Shown piece by piece: positions 1-5,779 of a stretch of 7,336 bases of DNA; within the stretch, counting starts at the first letter, position 1; each line of letters opens with the position of its first letter. Made by a program: the position numbers and the translations under genes. Origin of the DNA: Acidimicrobiaceae bacterium (GTDB taxonomy: Bacteria > Actinomycetota > Acidimicrobiia > Acidimicrobiales > Ilumatobacteraceae); contig DMQJ01000116.1 in NCBI GenBank assembly GCA_003455715.1, positions 1,209 to 8,544 on the forward strand. The letters are read 5' to 3'. The notes under the pieces were generated by a model. That model was given only the letters and a program-made list of their open reading frames with translations, had not been told where the DNA came from and searched no databases.

Positions 1-14
1 CGGCGCGAGCGCCG
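1..14. repeat. GC-rich inverted repeat downstream of the toroid gene
   Basis: The arms CGGCGC and GCGCCG are separated by GA, giving a perfect 14-bp inverted repeat at the left edge. It lies about 20 bp past the stop codon of the minus-strand operon. As RNA it could form a short hairpin with a CGAG-type loop, so it may be part of the operon's transcription terminator. No U-tract is visible because the window ends there, so terminator function is only a guess. Confidence 0.3.
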
Positions 15-34
15 ACTTTGGGGTTGGGTGGGGG

Positions 35-1060
35 TCAGTCGGTGGAGCGGGGGACGAAGATGCCGCTGGCAGGGCTGGCACCGGTGATGGCGTCGGCAGC
101 CAGGATGACGGCAGCGTCGGTGTAGGCGCTGGTCTCGTGCGGCGGGAACGTCTCGAGCGTTGGGTAGACGATGCCGGTGAGGTAGCTGCCGTCGTCGATG
201 CGGTGCGGTCGGGTCCAGGCCAGCAGGTCGGTGGCGGTGGCAATATCGCCCACCACGGCATGGGCAATGCTCGCCTCAGCCGTCTCGCTCGCCGTCACCC
301 ACGGCTCGTCGCTGACGCAGCGGATGCCTTTGCCCTCCATGGCGAACACCGGCCAGCCATCCACCAGCCGGGCCTTGGCAGCGTCGCCGACGAGGCAACC
401 GGTGAGCACCGGGTAGTACCAGTCCATCGCCCAGCGGTCTTTCGGCTCGAACGCTTCGGGACGAGTTGCCACCATGCGGGCCATCATCGTGGCCGCGTCG
501 GCCCAGTCGGGACGGGGCTCGTTGCACAGTTCGGCGAGCTTGGCGCCGCAGCGCAACGCATGAGCGATCGATGACGACCCGGTGAGCAGCGCGTAGTCCC
601 ACGGTGTCTCGTCGGCCGTGCGGGCCCACAGCACCGTGCCGTCGGGTCGGCGCATCGACAGCACCCAGTCGAGCGAACGCTGCACGGTGGGCCACAGGTG
701 GTCGACGAAACCACGATCCCAGGTGCACAGCCAGTGGTGCCACACGCCGGTGGCGATGTAGGCGCACACGTTGGTGTCGAGCTTGGCTTCCTCCACGCTT
801 CCGTCGGGCAGGTAGTAGTTCCACCAACTGCCGTCGGGCAGTTGGATGTCGACCAGCCACTCGTAGGCGCGTTCGGCCGAACCATGAAACCCGGCCACGT
901 CGAGCGCCATCGCGGTCTCCACATGGTTCCACGGGTCGCAGTGCCCGCCGGGGAACCAGGGGATCATGCCCGTGTCGAGTTGCAGGGCGACGATGCGCTC
1001 GGCGGTCTGCACCACCTCATCAGCGCTGAGCACCCCCTCGATGTGGGGCACGAGGGTCAT
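35..1060 (-). CDS. Alpha/alpha-toroid protein, prenyltransferase/squalene-cyclase-like
   Basis: A 341-residue soluble protein with no signal peptide or membrane helix. It has the repeated helical-hairpin look of the terpenoid cyclase/prenyltransferase alpha/alpha-toroid superfamily: a QW-like stretch at 73-80 (QLPDGSWW), further DG-turn repeats near 140 and 290, and paired helices such as 46-71 and 308-326. Other conserved-looking patches are rich in W, H and D: PGGHCDPWNH (37-46), MDWYYPVLTG (212-221) and PPHETSAYTDAA (307-318). I do not see a clear DXDD class II cyclase motif, so squalene cyclisation is not supported, and a six-hairpin glycoside-processing fold is an alternative. The ATG at 1060 was chosen because it forms an ATGA overlap with the methyltransferase stop, implying translational coupling; the open frame continues upstream but only antisense to normal coding in that gene. 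It is the last gene of the GT4-methyltransferase operon, so a role in the same glycoconjugate pathway is inferred. The specific activity is unknown. Confidence 0.85.
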   Translation of the reverse strand: MTLVPHIEGVLSADEVVQTAERIVALQLDTGMIPWFPGGHCDPWNHVETAMALDVAGFHGSAERAYEWLVDIQLPDGSWWNYYLPDGSVEEAKLDTNVCAYIATGVWHHWLCTWDRGFVDHLWPTVQRSLDWVLSMRRPDGTVLWARTADETPWDYALLTGSSSIAHALRCGAKLAELCNEPRPDWADAATMMARMVATRPEAFEPKDRWAMDWYYPVLTGCLVGDAAKARLVDGWPVFAMEGKGIRCVSDEPWVTASETAEASIAHAVVGDIATATDLLAWTRPHRIDDGSYLTGIVYPTLETFPPHETSAYTDAAVILAADAITGASPASGIFVPRSTD

Positions 1061-1785
1061 GAACCGACCGCCGGCTTGCGCCCGTAGAGAATGGTGCTCT
1101 TCCCCAACGCGGGCGCCAACACCTTCTCCACCACCTTCATCGAGCCTGGCTGTTCCACGATCTCCCATTCCAACATGGAGCGGTACTTCGCCACCAAAGG
1201 ATGGTCGTCGCGGCGAGGCCCCACCGCGCACTTCAGCCACCAGTAGGGCGAGTGCAGCGCGTGCGCCTTGTGGCTGCCGAACACCTGCAGCCCCGCTGTG
1301 CGCAGCTTGGCCTTCAACTCGGTGGTGCTGTAGATGCGCACATGCCCACCGACGCTCTTGGGTGCGTGGTATTCGTCGCTGAGCAGCCAGTTGATCTTCT
1401 CGGGGAACCACGTGGGCACGGTGCACGCGAACGTGCCACCTGGCTTCAGCACCCGCACCAGTTCGGCGATGGCGGCCACGTCGTCTTGGATGTGCTCGAG
1501 CACCTCGCTGGTGATGACCCGGTCGAACGAGCCGTCGGCGAAGGGCAGGCGGGTGGCGTCGCCCTGCAACACGCCCACGTAGCGGGCCTCGGGAATCTCG
1601 CCGGCCTCCACCATGGCGCCGAACGTGCCGCGGGTGGTGATGACCTCATCGGCGGCGTAGTCGAGCGCCACCACGTTGGCGCCGAGGCGGGCGAGTTCGA
1701 ATGCATGGCGTCCGAAGCCGGCCCCGGCGTCGAGCACGAGGTCGCCTGGTTGCACGCCGAGACGGTCGAAGCGGATGGTGAGCAT
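1057..1785 (-). CDS. Class I SAM-dependent methyltransferase
   Basis: A 242-residue cytoplasmic methyltransferase with a Rossmann-type SAM-binding core of the Methyltransf_11 kind. Motif I is VLDAGAGFG at 17-25. The acidic residue ending strand 2, which binds the SAM ribose, is D42 in VALDY. The adenine-contact region is QGDATRLPF (74-82). It is followed by SFDRVITSEVLEH (86-98) and the LKPGG turn (113-117). The C-terminal 120 residues (EKINWLLSDEYH, GGHVRIYS, then W/Y-rich helices) probably select the acceptor, which I cannot identify; sugar hydroxyl or lipid-linked glycan methylation fits the neighbours. The start is well fixed: the in-frame TGA of the upstream glycosyltransferase lies 18 bp before this ATG, with no alternative start between. 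No strong Shine-Dalgarno is visible, so reinitiation after the upstream gene is likely. The stop overlaps the next gene's start (ATGA). Confidence 0.93.
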   Translation of the reverse strand: MLTIRFDRLGVQPGDLVLDAGAGFGRHAFELARLGANVVALDYAADEVITTRGTFGAMVEAGEIPEARYVGVLQGDATRLPFADGSFDRVITSEVLEHIQDDVAAIAELVRVLKPGGTFACTVPTWFPEKINWLLSDEYHAPKSVGGHVRIYSTTELKAKLRTAGLQVFGSHKAHALHSPYWWLKCAVGPRRDDHPLVAKYRSMLEWEIVEQPGSMKVVEKVLAPALGKSTILYGRKPAVGS

Positions 1786-1803
1786 GGGGGCGGTCGGCCT
1801 GGT

Positions 1804-3117
1804 TCAGATGCGGCCGTTGCGGCGCAGCTTCTCGATGTTGTGCGGCATGGCCAGCACTTCGCGGTACTGGTCGACGGTGAGCTGTGCGCAGTGCTTCCAG
1901 CTCCAGCGCTCCACCACGCGCCGGCGGCCGGCATCGCCCACGCGGGCCCGCAGTTCGGGGTCGCTCAGACCGCGGCGGATGGTGGCGGCGAGTGCCTCGG
2001 CGTCGCCGGCCTTGCACTGCAACACGGTGTCGCCGTCGGCGCCGGTGACCTCGGGAAGGGCGCCGCCGTCGGTGGCCACCAGGCAAATGCCAGTGCTCAT
2101 GGCCTCGATGGCGGGCAGGCTGAAGCCTTCGTACAGGCTGGGCACGACAGCCAGTTCGGCTTCGGCGTAGAGCTCGACGATGCGCTCATCGGGCACGCCC
2201 GACACGAAGTCGATGTACGGCCGCAGGCCGAGTTTGTCGATGAGGTCGGCGCTCGCCCCCTCACGCGGCTTGCCGATGATGGTGAGGCGGATGTCGTCGC
2301 GTTCAGTGCGCAGCTTGGCCATGGCCTCCAGCAGGTAGCTGAGACCCTTCAACGCCACGTCGGCGCTGGCCGTGGTGATGAGCCGACCTGGCTGGCGGGC
2401 CACCTCGGGCTTGGGCGTGAACAGCTCAGGGTCGACGCCCACGGGAACGAGGCGCATGCGGTCGTACGAGACGCCCATGTCGTTGTGGATGTCTTTGATG
2501 CTGTTCTCGCTCACCACGACCACACGCGGCATGCGACTGGCAACCCGGCCCTGCATCTTCACGAACGCGTACCAGCGGGCGATGCTCTGCTTCTTCCACC
2601 AGGTCTTCTGATGCGCCATCTCCAACGCTCGGTCGCGCGTGATGGGGTGGTGGAGGGTGACGATGGTGGGGATGATCTTCTCGACGCCGAGGATGCCGTA
2701 GCCGAGACACTGGTTGTCGTGCACCAGGTCGAAGTCGCGCTGACGCTTCTTCAGCACGCTGAGCACGCGGGAGGAGAAGGCGAGTGGCTCGCCGAACGTG
2801 CCCTTGAGGTGGGAGAGGGTCTCGAGCAGGTCGCCCTTGCTCTTCACTTCCCAGTAAGCCGGCAGGCGGCCGGGGTAGTGCTCGTTCCACAGGTCGAGGC
2901 TGGGCAGCTTGTGCAGTTCGATGCGATCGTCGAGCACCGGGTAGGGCTGACCGCCGAACACCTCCACCGTGTGCCCGAGGTCGACCAGGGCCTTGGTGAG
3001 GTGACGGGTGTACACGCCCTGGCCACCCACATGGGGCTTGCCCCGGTAGGTGAGGTAGGCGATCTTGAGCGGTGCATCGGGGGAGAGCCCCTTGCCGGCC
3101 GCAGGCACTGCAGACAT
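1804..3117 (-). CDS. GT4 family glycosyltransferase (GT-B fold)
   Basis: A 437-residue retaining glycosyltransferase of the GT4 type that would transfer a sugar from a nucleotide-sugar donor to an unknown acceptor at the cytoplasmic face. The N-terminal acceptor domain opens with strand LKIAYLTYRG (17-26) and the glycine loop GGQGVYTRHL (31-40). The interdomain crossover contains VVVVSENSIKDI (199-210) and LVPVGVDPELF (223-233). The C-terminal donor domain carries ALKGLSYLLEA (255-265), TIIGKP (279-284) and the diagnostic EX7E motif E330-GFSLPAI-E338, followed by DGGALPEV (350-357). ATG 3117 is chosen because it gives a standard GT4 length; the frame is open further upstream, but that would run into the preceding gene. 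No clear Shine-Dalgarno precedes it. A TANNNT hexamer (TAGCCT, 3126-3131) ends 8 nt before the ATG, so a leaderless transcript is possible. It heads the operon with the methyltransferase and toroid protein. Glycogen-synthase-like and mannosyltransferase roles cannot be separated from sequence alone. Confidence 0.93.
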   Translation of the reverse strand: MSAVPAAGKGLSPDAPLKIAYLTYRGKPHVGGQGVYTRHLTKALVDLGHTVEVFGGQPYPVLDDRIELHKLPSLDLWNEHYPGRLPAYWEVKSKGDLLETLSHLKGTFGEPLAFSSRVLSVLKKRQRDFDLVHDNQCLGYGILGVEKIIPTIVTLHHPITRDRALEMAHQKTWWKKQSIARWYAFVKMQGRVASRMPRVVVVSENSIKDIHNDMGVSYDRMRLVPVGVDPELFTPKPEVARQPGRLITTASADVALKGLSYLLEAMAKLRTERDDIRLTIIGKPREGASADLIDKLGLRPYIDFVSGVPDERIVELYAEAELAVVPSLYEGFSLPAIEAMSTGICLVATDGGALPEVTGADGDTVLQCKAGDAEALAATIRRGLSDPELRARVGDAGRRRVVERWSWKHCAQLTVDQYREVLAMPHNIEKLRRNGRI

Positions 3118-3128
3118 GGTGGACAAGG

Positions 3129-3156
3129 CTACCGGTGGGCGGTTACCCGCCGGTAG
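3129..3156. promoter_or_regulatory. 28-bp interrupted palindrome upstream of the GT4 operon
   Basis: Perfect 7-bp outer arms CTACCGG and CCGGTAG flank a 14-bp core that itself contains a CGG/CCG stem closing a GTAA tetraloop on the minus strand (alternatively GGCGG/CCGCC). It starts 12 bp upstream of the glycosyltransferase ATG. As DNA it could be an operator: its ATG-proximal edge overlaps the candidate -10 hexamer TAGCCT. As RNA it could be a hairpin shaping translation initiation, or the terminator stem for the sigma gene, although no U-run follows. The symmetry is directly visible; the function is inferred. Confidence 0.45.
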
Positions 3157-3159
3157 CTG

Positions 3160-3187
3160 TGTCACGCGGTTGTCATACGGTGTGACA
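3160..3187. promoter_or_regulatory. Cluster of three TGTCA/TGACA half-sites
   Basis: In the gap between the sigma gene and the glycosyltransferase, the pentamer TGTCA (complement TGACA) occurs at 3160-3164 and 3171-3175, and as TGACA at 3183-3187. The two same-orientation copies are 11 bp apart, close to one helical turn, and the third is inverted 12 bp further on. The 6-bp forms TGTCAC (3160-3165) and GTGACA (3182-3187) make a perfect inverted pair. This pattern resembles a multi-site activator or repressor target, or overlapping -35 elements. No regulator can be named. Confidence 0.4.
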
Positions 3188-3217
3188 GTTGCTGAGCATC
3201 GACTGGGCGGTGCGGGG

Positions 3218-4891
3218 TCAGCCCGCGCAGGGCAGGATCTCGAAGCTGCCGGTGAACGTGCCGACGTTGCCGCGTGTGTCGGTGGCGGTGACCACCCACT
3301 CGTACTCGCCCACGTCGGGCTTGCGCACCAAGATGCGCCCCTCGGCGAAGTTGGCCTGGGTGGTGGTGAGGGTGTTGGCGCCACTCTGGGTGTCGCTCCA
3401 CTGCACGGTGAGCGGAGCCGTCACCCCGCTCTCGTCGTTGAACTGCACGTACACCATTGGCATGGGGCTCCACTGGCAGGCGTAGAAGATGCCCTCGGGC
3501 CCGTCGACATCGAGCACCGGTGGCCGCTCGACGCGTGCTCGCAACACCAGGGGTCGGGTGTTGCCCGCGCTGTCGGTGACGTTCACCTGCCGTTCGTAGG
3601 TGCCTTCGTTGAGGCCCCCACGGTTGATGGTGACCGTGAGCACGGCGGTCTGCCCCGGCTGCAGCGTGCCGCCGGCGCCCACCAGCGCGAAGGGCGCCGG
3701 GCCACCAGCGGTCGACCAGTCGATGGGGAGTTGGCCGTTGTTTCGCACCTCCACTGAGCCCGAGTTGGCGGTGGCGCCAAGGTCGACCATGCCGGCGAGC
3801 ACCTCGATGCTGCCGGGCAGCAGCACGGTGGTGCTCGTGGACGTGGTGCTGCTGGTGGAGCTGGTGGACGAACTCGACGTTATGCTGTCGGCGACCGTTG
3901 CGGTGGTGGGCACCTCGGTGACCACCACGGAGGTGACGGCTGCGGGTGGGTCGTCAGTGTCGAACGTGGTGGCTGCTAGCGTGCCGCCGCCAACGCCCAG
4001 CACCACGATTGCTGCCGCGGCGCCCAGCCCGACGGGCAGCTTGAACCGCTTGAGCACCGTTGGGAAGCCACCGTCGCCGGTGAACTCGTACGGGGTGGAG
4101 GGTGCCTGTCCGAGTGAGCCCATGATGCGGTCGCGCAGATCGGGCGGGGCAGCGAAGGCCGGAGCGGCGCCCATCAGCACCAGTGGCGCTGCCTTCTTGC
4201 GGGTGCGCTGGCAGGTGTCGCACGCCTCCACGTGGCGCGCCACGCGCTTGCGGATGAGGATGGTGAACTCGCCGTCCCAGCCCTTCAGGATGTCGGCCAG
4301 ATCGGGGCAGTCCTTGCGGCCGGCGCGAGCCACCACCACGGCACCCAGGCTGCGCTCCACCCGCTCGCGCATGCGATGCACCAGGGTGTAGCTCTGCTCG
4401 GGGGTGACGCCCAGCGCCGCGGCAAGGTCGGCACCCTGCAGCCCCTGGCGCACGCTCAGTTCCAGCAGCAACTGGTCGCGTTCGTCGAGGCCGCATGCGG
4501 CGCTGCGCACCAGTTCGGCCAGTTCGCCGGCGGCCACCATCTCGCCCTCGGCGTCGGGTTGGATCGGGGCGGCCATCTCAGGCGCCCCCATGGCGGAGAA
4601 GTCGGTGGGGAGTGCCCGGCCGCGTTTCTTGGTGCGCCGGTACACCTCGTTGCGCAAGATCGCGTACAGCCAGGGCTTCAGTCGCTCCGGGTCGCGCAAC
4701 TGACCCAACCGCTCGGCAGCGATCAGGAAGACGTCCTGGGTGGCGTCGGCTGCCTCGTGCCGGTCGCGCAGCATCGCTGCCGCCGTGTCGTAGAGGCCTG
4801 CCCCGAAGCGGTCGTACATGCCTGCCAGCGCGCTTCGGTCGCCCGCCGTGTAGGCAGCTACCAGTTGGGCGTCGCTTCGCAGTTCGGGCAT
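3218..4891 (-). CDS. Membrane-tethered ECF sigma factor fused to ZAS anti-sigma motif and extracytoplasmic domains
   Basis: A 557-residue fusion. Sigma-2 lies at about 8-88 (DATQDVFLIAAERL 49-62, PWLYAILRNEVYRR 73-86), then a linker and sigma-4 at about 124-182 with a helix-turn-helix (GLQGADLAAALGVTPEQSYTLVHRMRERV, 150-178). A zinc-binding anti-sigma motif follows: C195 and then H220-xxx-C224-xx-C227. One transmembrane helix spans about 285-307, preceded by basic KRFK (281-284), placing the sigma part in the cytoplasm. A Ser/Thr-rich stalk (about 329-356) leads to a HYDIN/ASPM-like immunoglobulin-type domain (about 360-455) and a second beta-rich domain (456-557) whose C472 and C555 could form a disulfide. 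Typical ECF sigmas have about 180-200 residues, so two thirds of this protein is regulatory. ATG 4891 follows a strong AAGGAGG at 9-nt spacing. ECF groups with fused membrane extensions are known in Actinobacteria (for example ECF48, 52 and 53); which group this belongs to is not determined. It presumably senses an envelope signal and controls genes including itself or the downstream operon, which is inference. Confidence 0.92.
   Translation of the reverse strand: MPELRSDAQLVAAYTAGDRSALAGMYDRFGAGLYDTAAAMLRDRHEAADATQDVFLIAAERLGQLRDPERLKPWLYAILRNEVYRRTKKRGRALPTDFSAMGAPEMAAPIQPDAEGEMVAAGELAELVRSAACGLDERDQLLLELSVRQGLQGADLAAALGVTPEQSYTLVHRMRERVERSLGAVVVARAGRKDCPDLADILKGWDGEFTILIRKRVARHVEACDTCQRTRKKAAPLVLMGAAPAFAAPPDLRDRIMGSLGQAPSTPYEFTGDGGFPTVLKRFKLPVGLGAAAAIVVLGVGGGTLAATTFDTDDPPAAVTSVVVTEVPTTATVADSITSSSSTSSTSSTTSTSTTVLLPGSIEVLAGMVDLGATANSGSVEVRNNGQLPIDWSTAGGPAPFALVGAGGTLQPGQTAVLTVTINRGGLNEGTYERQVNVTDSAGNTRPLVLRARVERPPVLDVDGPEGIFYACQWSPMPMVYVQFNDESGVTAPLTVQWSDTQSGANTLTTTQANFAEGRILVRKPDVGEYEWVVTATDTRGNVGTFTGSFEILPCAG
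3824..3907 (-). repeat. Low-complexity Ser/Thr stalk coding repeat
   Basis: This stretch encodes residues about 329-356 of the sigma fusion, almost entirely S and T (for example SSSSTSSTSSTTSTSTT at 339-355). The DNA is a degenerate trinucleotide-like array of AGC/ACC/ACG-type codons. It separates the membrane helix from the beta-sandwich domains, as expected of an extended, possibly O-glycosylated stalk, and is a likely site of length variation between strains. Confidence 0.7.
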
Positions 4892-4900
4892 GGTGCACGG

Positions 4901-4907
4901 CCTCCTT
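4901..4907 (-). promoter_or_regulatory. Strong ribosome binding site of the sigma fusion gene
   Basis: Read on the minus strand this is AAGGAGG, close to a full anti-Shine-Dalgarno match, ending 9 nt before ATG 4891. It fixes the start of the sigma gene and is the only strong Shine-Dalgarno sequence I see in the window; the other starts look coupled or leaderless. A second ATG just upstream at 4910 is out of frame and has no such site. Confidence 0.8.
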
Positions 4908-4954
4908 CATGCCCGTCCAGAGCACGGCGTGCGGCCGTCCTTTCGCTTTTCGCG

Positions 4955-4960
4955 ACGATA
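4955..4960 (-). promoter_or_regulatory. Candidate -10 element of the sigma fusion gene
   Basis: On the minus strand the hexamer TATCGT fits TANNNT and lies about 63 nt upstream of the sigma ATG. No recognisable -35 lies at 17-18 bp upstream; the 17-bp palindrome at 4972-4988 occupies that area instead. GGAAT directly beside it resembles an ECF -35 core (GGAA-type), but I find no convincing CGTC-type -10 at the right distance. This is a weak call. Confidence 0.2.
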
Positions 4961-4971
4961 TTCCCTCCGGC

Positions 4972-4988
4972 GTGCGTCGCCGACGCAC
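4972..4988. promoter_or_regulatory. 17-bp perfect palindrome between aldose epimerase and sigma genes
   Basis: GTGCGTCG and CGACGCAC flank a single central C, giving perfect dyad symmetry. It directly abuts (and shares one base with) the TAG stop of the aldose epimerase gene. It could be an operator for the sigma gene, about 81 bp upstream of its ATG, or the GC-rich stem of a terminator for the epimerase gene. No U-tract follows on the minus strand, which slightly favours the operator reading. Confidence 0.4.
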
Positions 4989-5755
4989 TACCAGGCGAGG
5001 GTGAGCGTGCGCTGGAGAATGTCGCCGGGTTCCAATCGGGTCGCGCCGCCGATGGTGAACGCATCGGGCGGGCCGCTCTGCGGCTCCACGCACGTGGTGT
5101 CGGCGGGTTCGTCGTACACCACCCAGTGGTCGCAGTCGGAGGCGATCGTCACCTGCAGTGCTCCCCAGCGCAGGCGAAGCGGCCCGAGCGGGTCGACAAA
5201 GCAGTCGTCCCACGGCTGTGGCGTCGGTGGCACGAGCCGTCGCACGGCCATGCCGTCGTCGTCGCGTTCGTACATCCGGCCGAACTCCAGCGCAGTGTCG
5301 TCGGGTTTCACGAAGCAGGGGTGCCAGCCCACCACGGCGGGCATGGCAGTGCCTGTGGCGGCGGCGGTGAGCACCAGCGTGGCGCCCTGCTCGCTGAGGT
5401 GGATGTGCTGATGCGCCACCCCGCCGAACTCCCAAGTGAGCGGGCACCTCAGCTCGCAGTAGTCGCGGCCAGCGTCGACCACCTCCCACTCGGCGTCGAA
5501 CGCCGTGCCGTGGATGGCGTGAGGCGGAAGGTTCAGCGGCAGATGTCGACGCACCTCGTCGAACACGAACTCTCCGTGTCGCACCCGGCCGGCCCAAGGA
5601 ACCATCGGATAGATGCCCCACATCATCGCCCCGACGGCCGGGTTGGCGCGCAGCAGCGGCACCCCACCCACCTCGAGGTGACCAACTCGGCCACCCGCTT
5701 CCGGGTGCACCGTCATCCGCACGTGGGGCCGGCGTCCGGCTTCCAACTCGATCAT
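4988..5755 (-). CDS. Aldose 1-epimerase family protein (galactose mutarotase-like)
   Basis: A 255-residue cytoplasmic protein of the aldose 1-epimerase family, which interconverts alpha and beta anomers of aldoses, or of hexose-6-phosphates in the YeaD branch. Family landmarks are in order: NPAVGAMMWGIYPMVPWAGRVRHGEF (38-63, the substrate-pocket entry around the conserved arginine), PPHAIHGTAFD (77-87, catalytic-type H82), VVGWHPCFV (141-149, second catalytic-type H145) and CVEPQSGPPDAF (222-233, catalytic base E224). All three expected active-site residues are present, so it is probably active. At 255 residues it is shorter than most family members (about 290-350). ATG 5755 gives an N-terminus starting right at the first beta strand. 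Its start is 24 bp from the dtd start on the opposite strand, and the hexamer TAGAGA ends 7 nt before the ATG. The natural sugar is unknown. Confidence 0.9.
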   Translation of the reverse strand: MIELEAGRRPHVRMTVHPEAGGRVGHLEVGGVPLLRANPAVGAMMWGIYPMVPWAGRVRHGEFVFDEVRRHLPLNLPPHAIHGTAFDAEWEVVDAGRDYCELRCPLTWEFGGVAHQHIHLSEQGATLVLTAAATGTAMPAVVGWHPCFVKPDDTALEFGRMYERDDDGMAVRRLVPPTPQPWDDCFVDPLGPLRLRWGALQVTIASDCDHWVVYDEPADTTCVEPQSGPPDAFTIGGATRLEPGDILQRTLTLAW

Positions 5756-5766
5756 CCTCTGTTCTC

Positions 5767-5772
5767 TACCAT
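5767..5772 (+). promoter_or_regulatory. Candidate -10 element for leaderless dtd transcript
   Basis: TACCAT matches the actinobacterial -10 consensus TANNNT and ends exactly 7 nt before ATG 5780, the spacing expected if transcription begins on the start codon itself. No Shine-Dalgarno precedes dtd. No good -35 is visible, which is common for leaderless promoters of this kind. It also supports ATG 5780 over ATG 5771, because the latter would overlap the hexamer. Confidence 0.35.
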
Positions 5773-5779
5773 GCCGGTC

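Noticed and set aside
1061..1426. N-terminal extension of the toroid protein frame
   Set aside because: The translated stretch is basic and low in motifs and lies out of frame inside the methyltransferase gene; the ATGA junction at 1057-1060 gives a natural start.
1201..3156. Long plus-strand open frame of 651 codons across the methyltransferase and glycosyltransferase genes
   Set aside because: Its product is a low-complexity run rich in H, V, G and A typical of the antisense of high-GC genes, whereas the minus strand there encodes clear GT4 and SAM methyltransferase motifs.
3129..3156. Classic intrinsic terminator for the sigma gene
   Set aside because: The stem is good but no run of U follows on the minus strand (CCTTGTCC), so it was recorded as a regulatory palindrome.
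3118..3384. N-terminal extension of the glycosyltransferase frame into the sigma gene
   Set aside because: It would add about 89 Pro/Ser/Arg-rich residues unlike any GT4 N-terminus and overlap the end of the sigma gene; ATG 3117 leads directly into the first Rossmann strand.
4951..4970. ECF autoregulatory promoter with GGAAT as -35
   Set aside because: GGAAT is present on the minus strand, but no CGTC-type -10 sits about 16-17 bp downstream, so autoregulation could not be supported from sequence.
4232..5779. Long upstream extension of the dtd frame on the plus strand
   Set aside because: It is antisense to the sigma and aldose epimerase genes, has no recognisable domain, and DTD proteins begin at MRxLxQRV.
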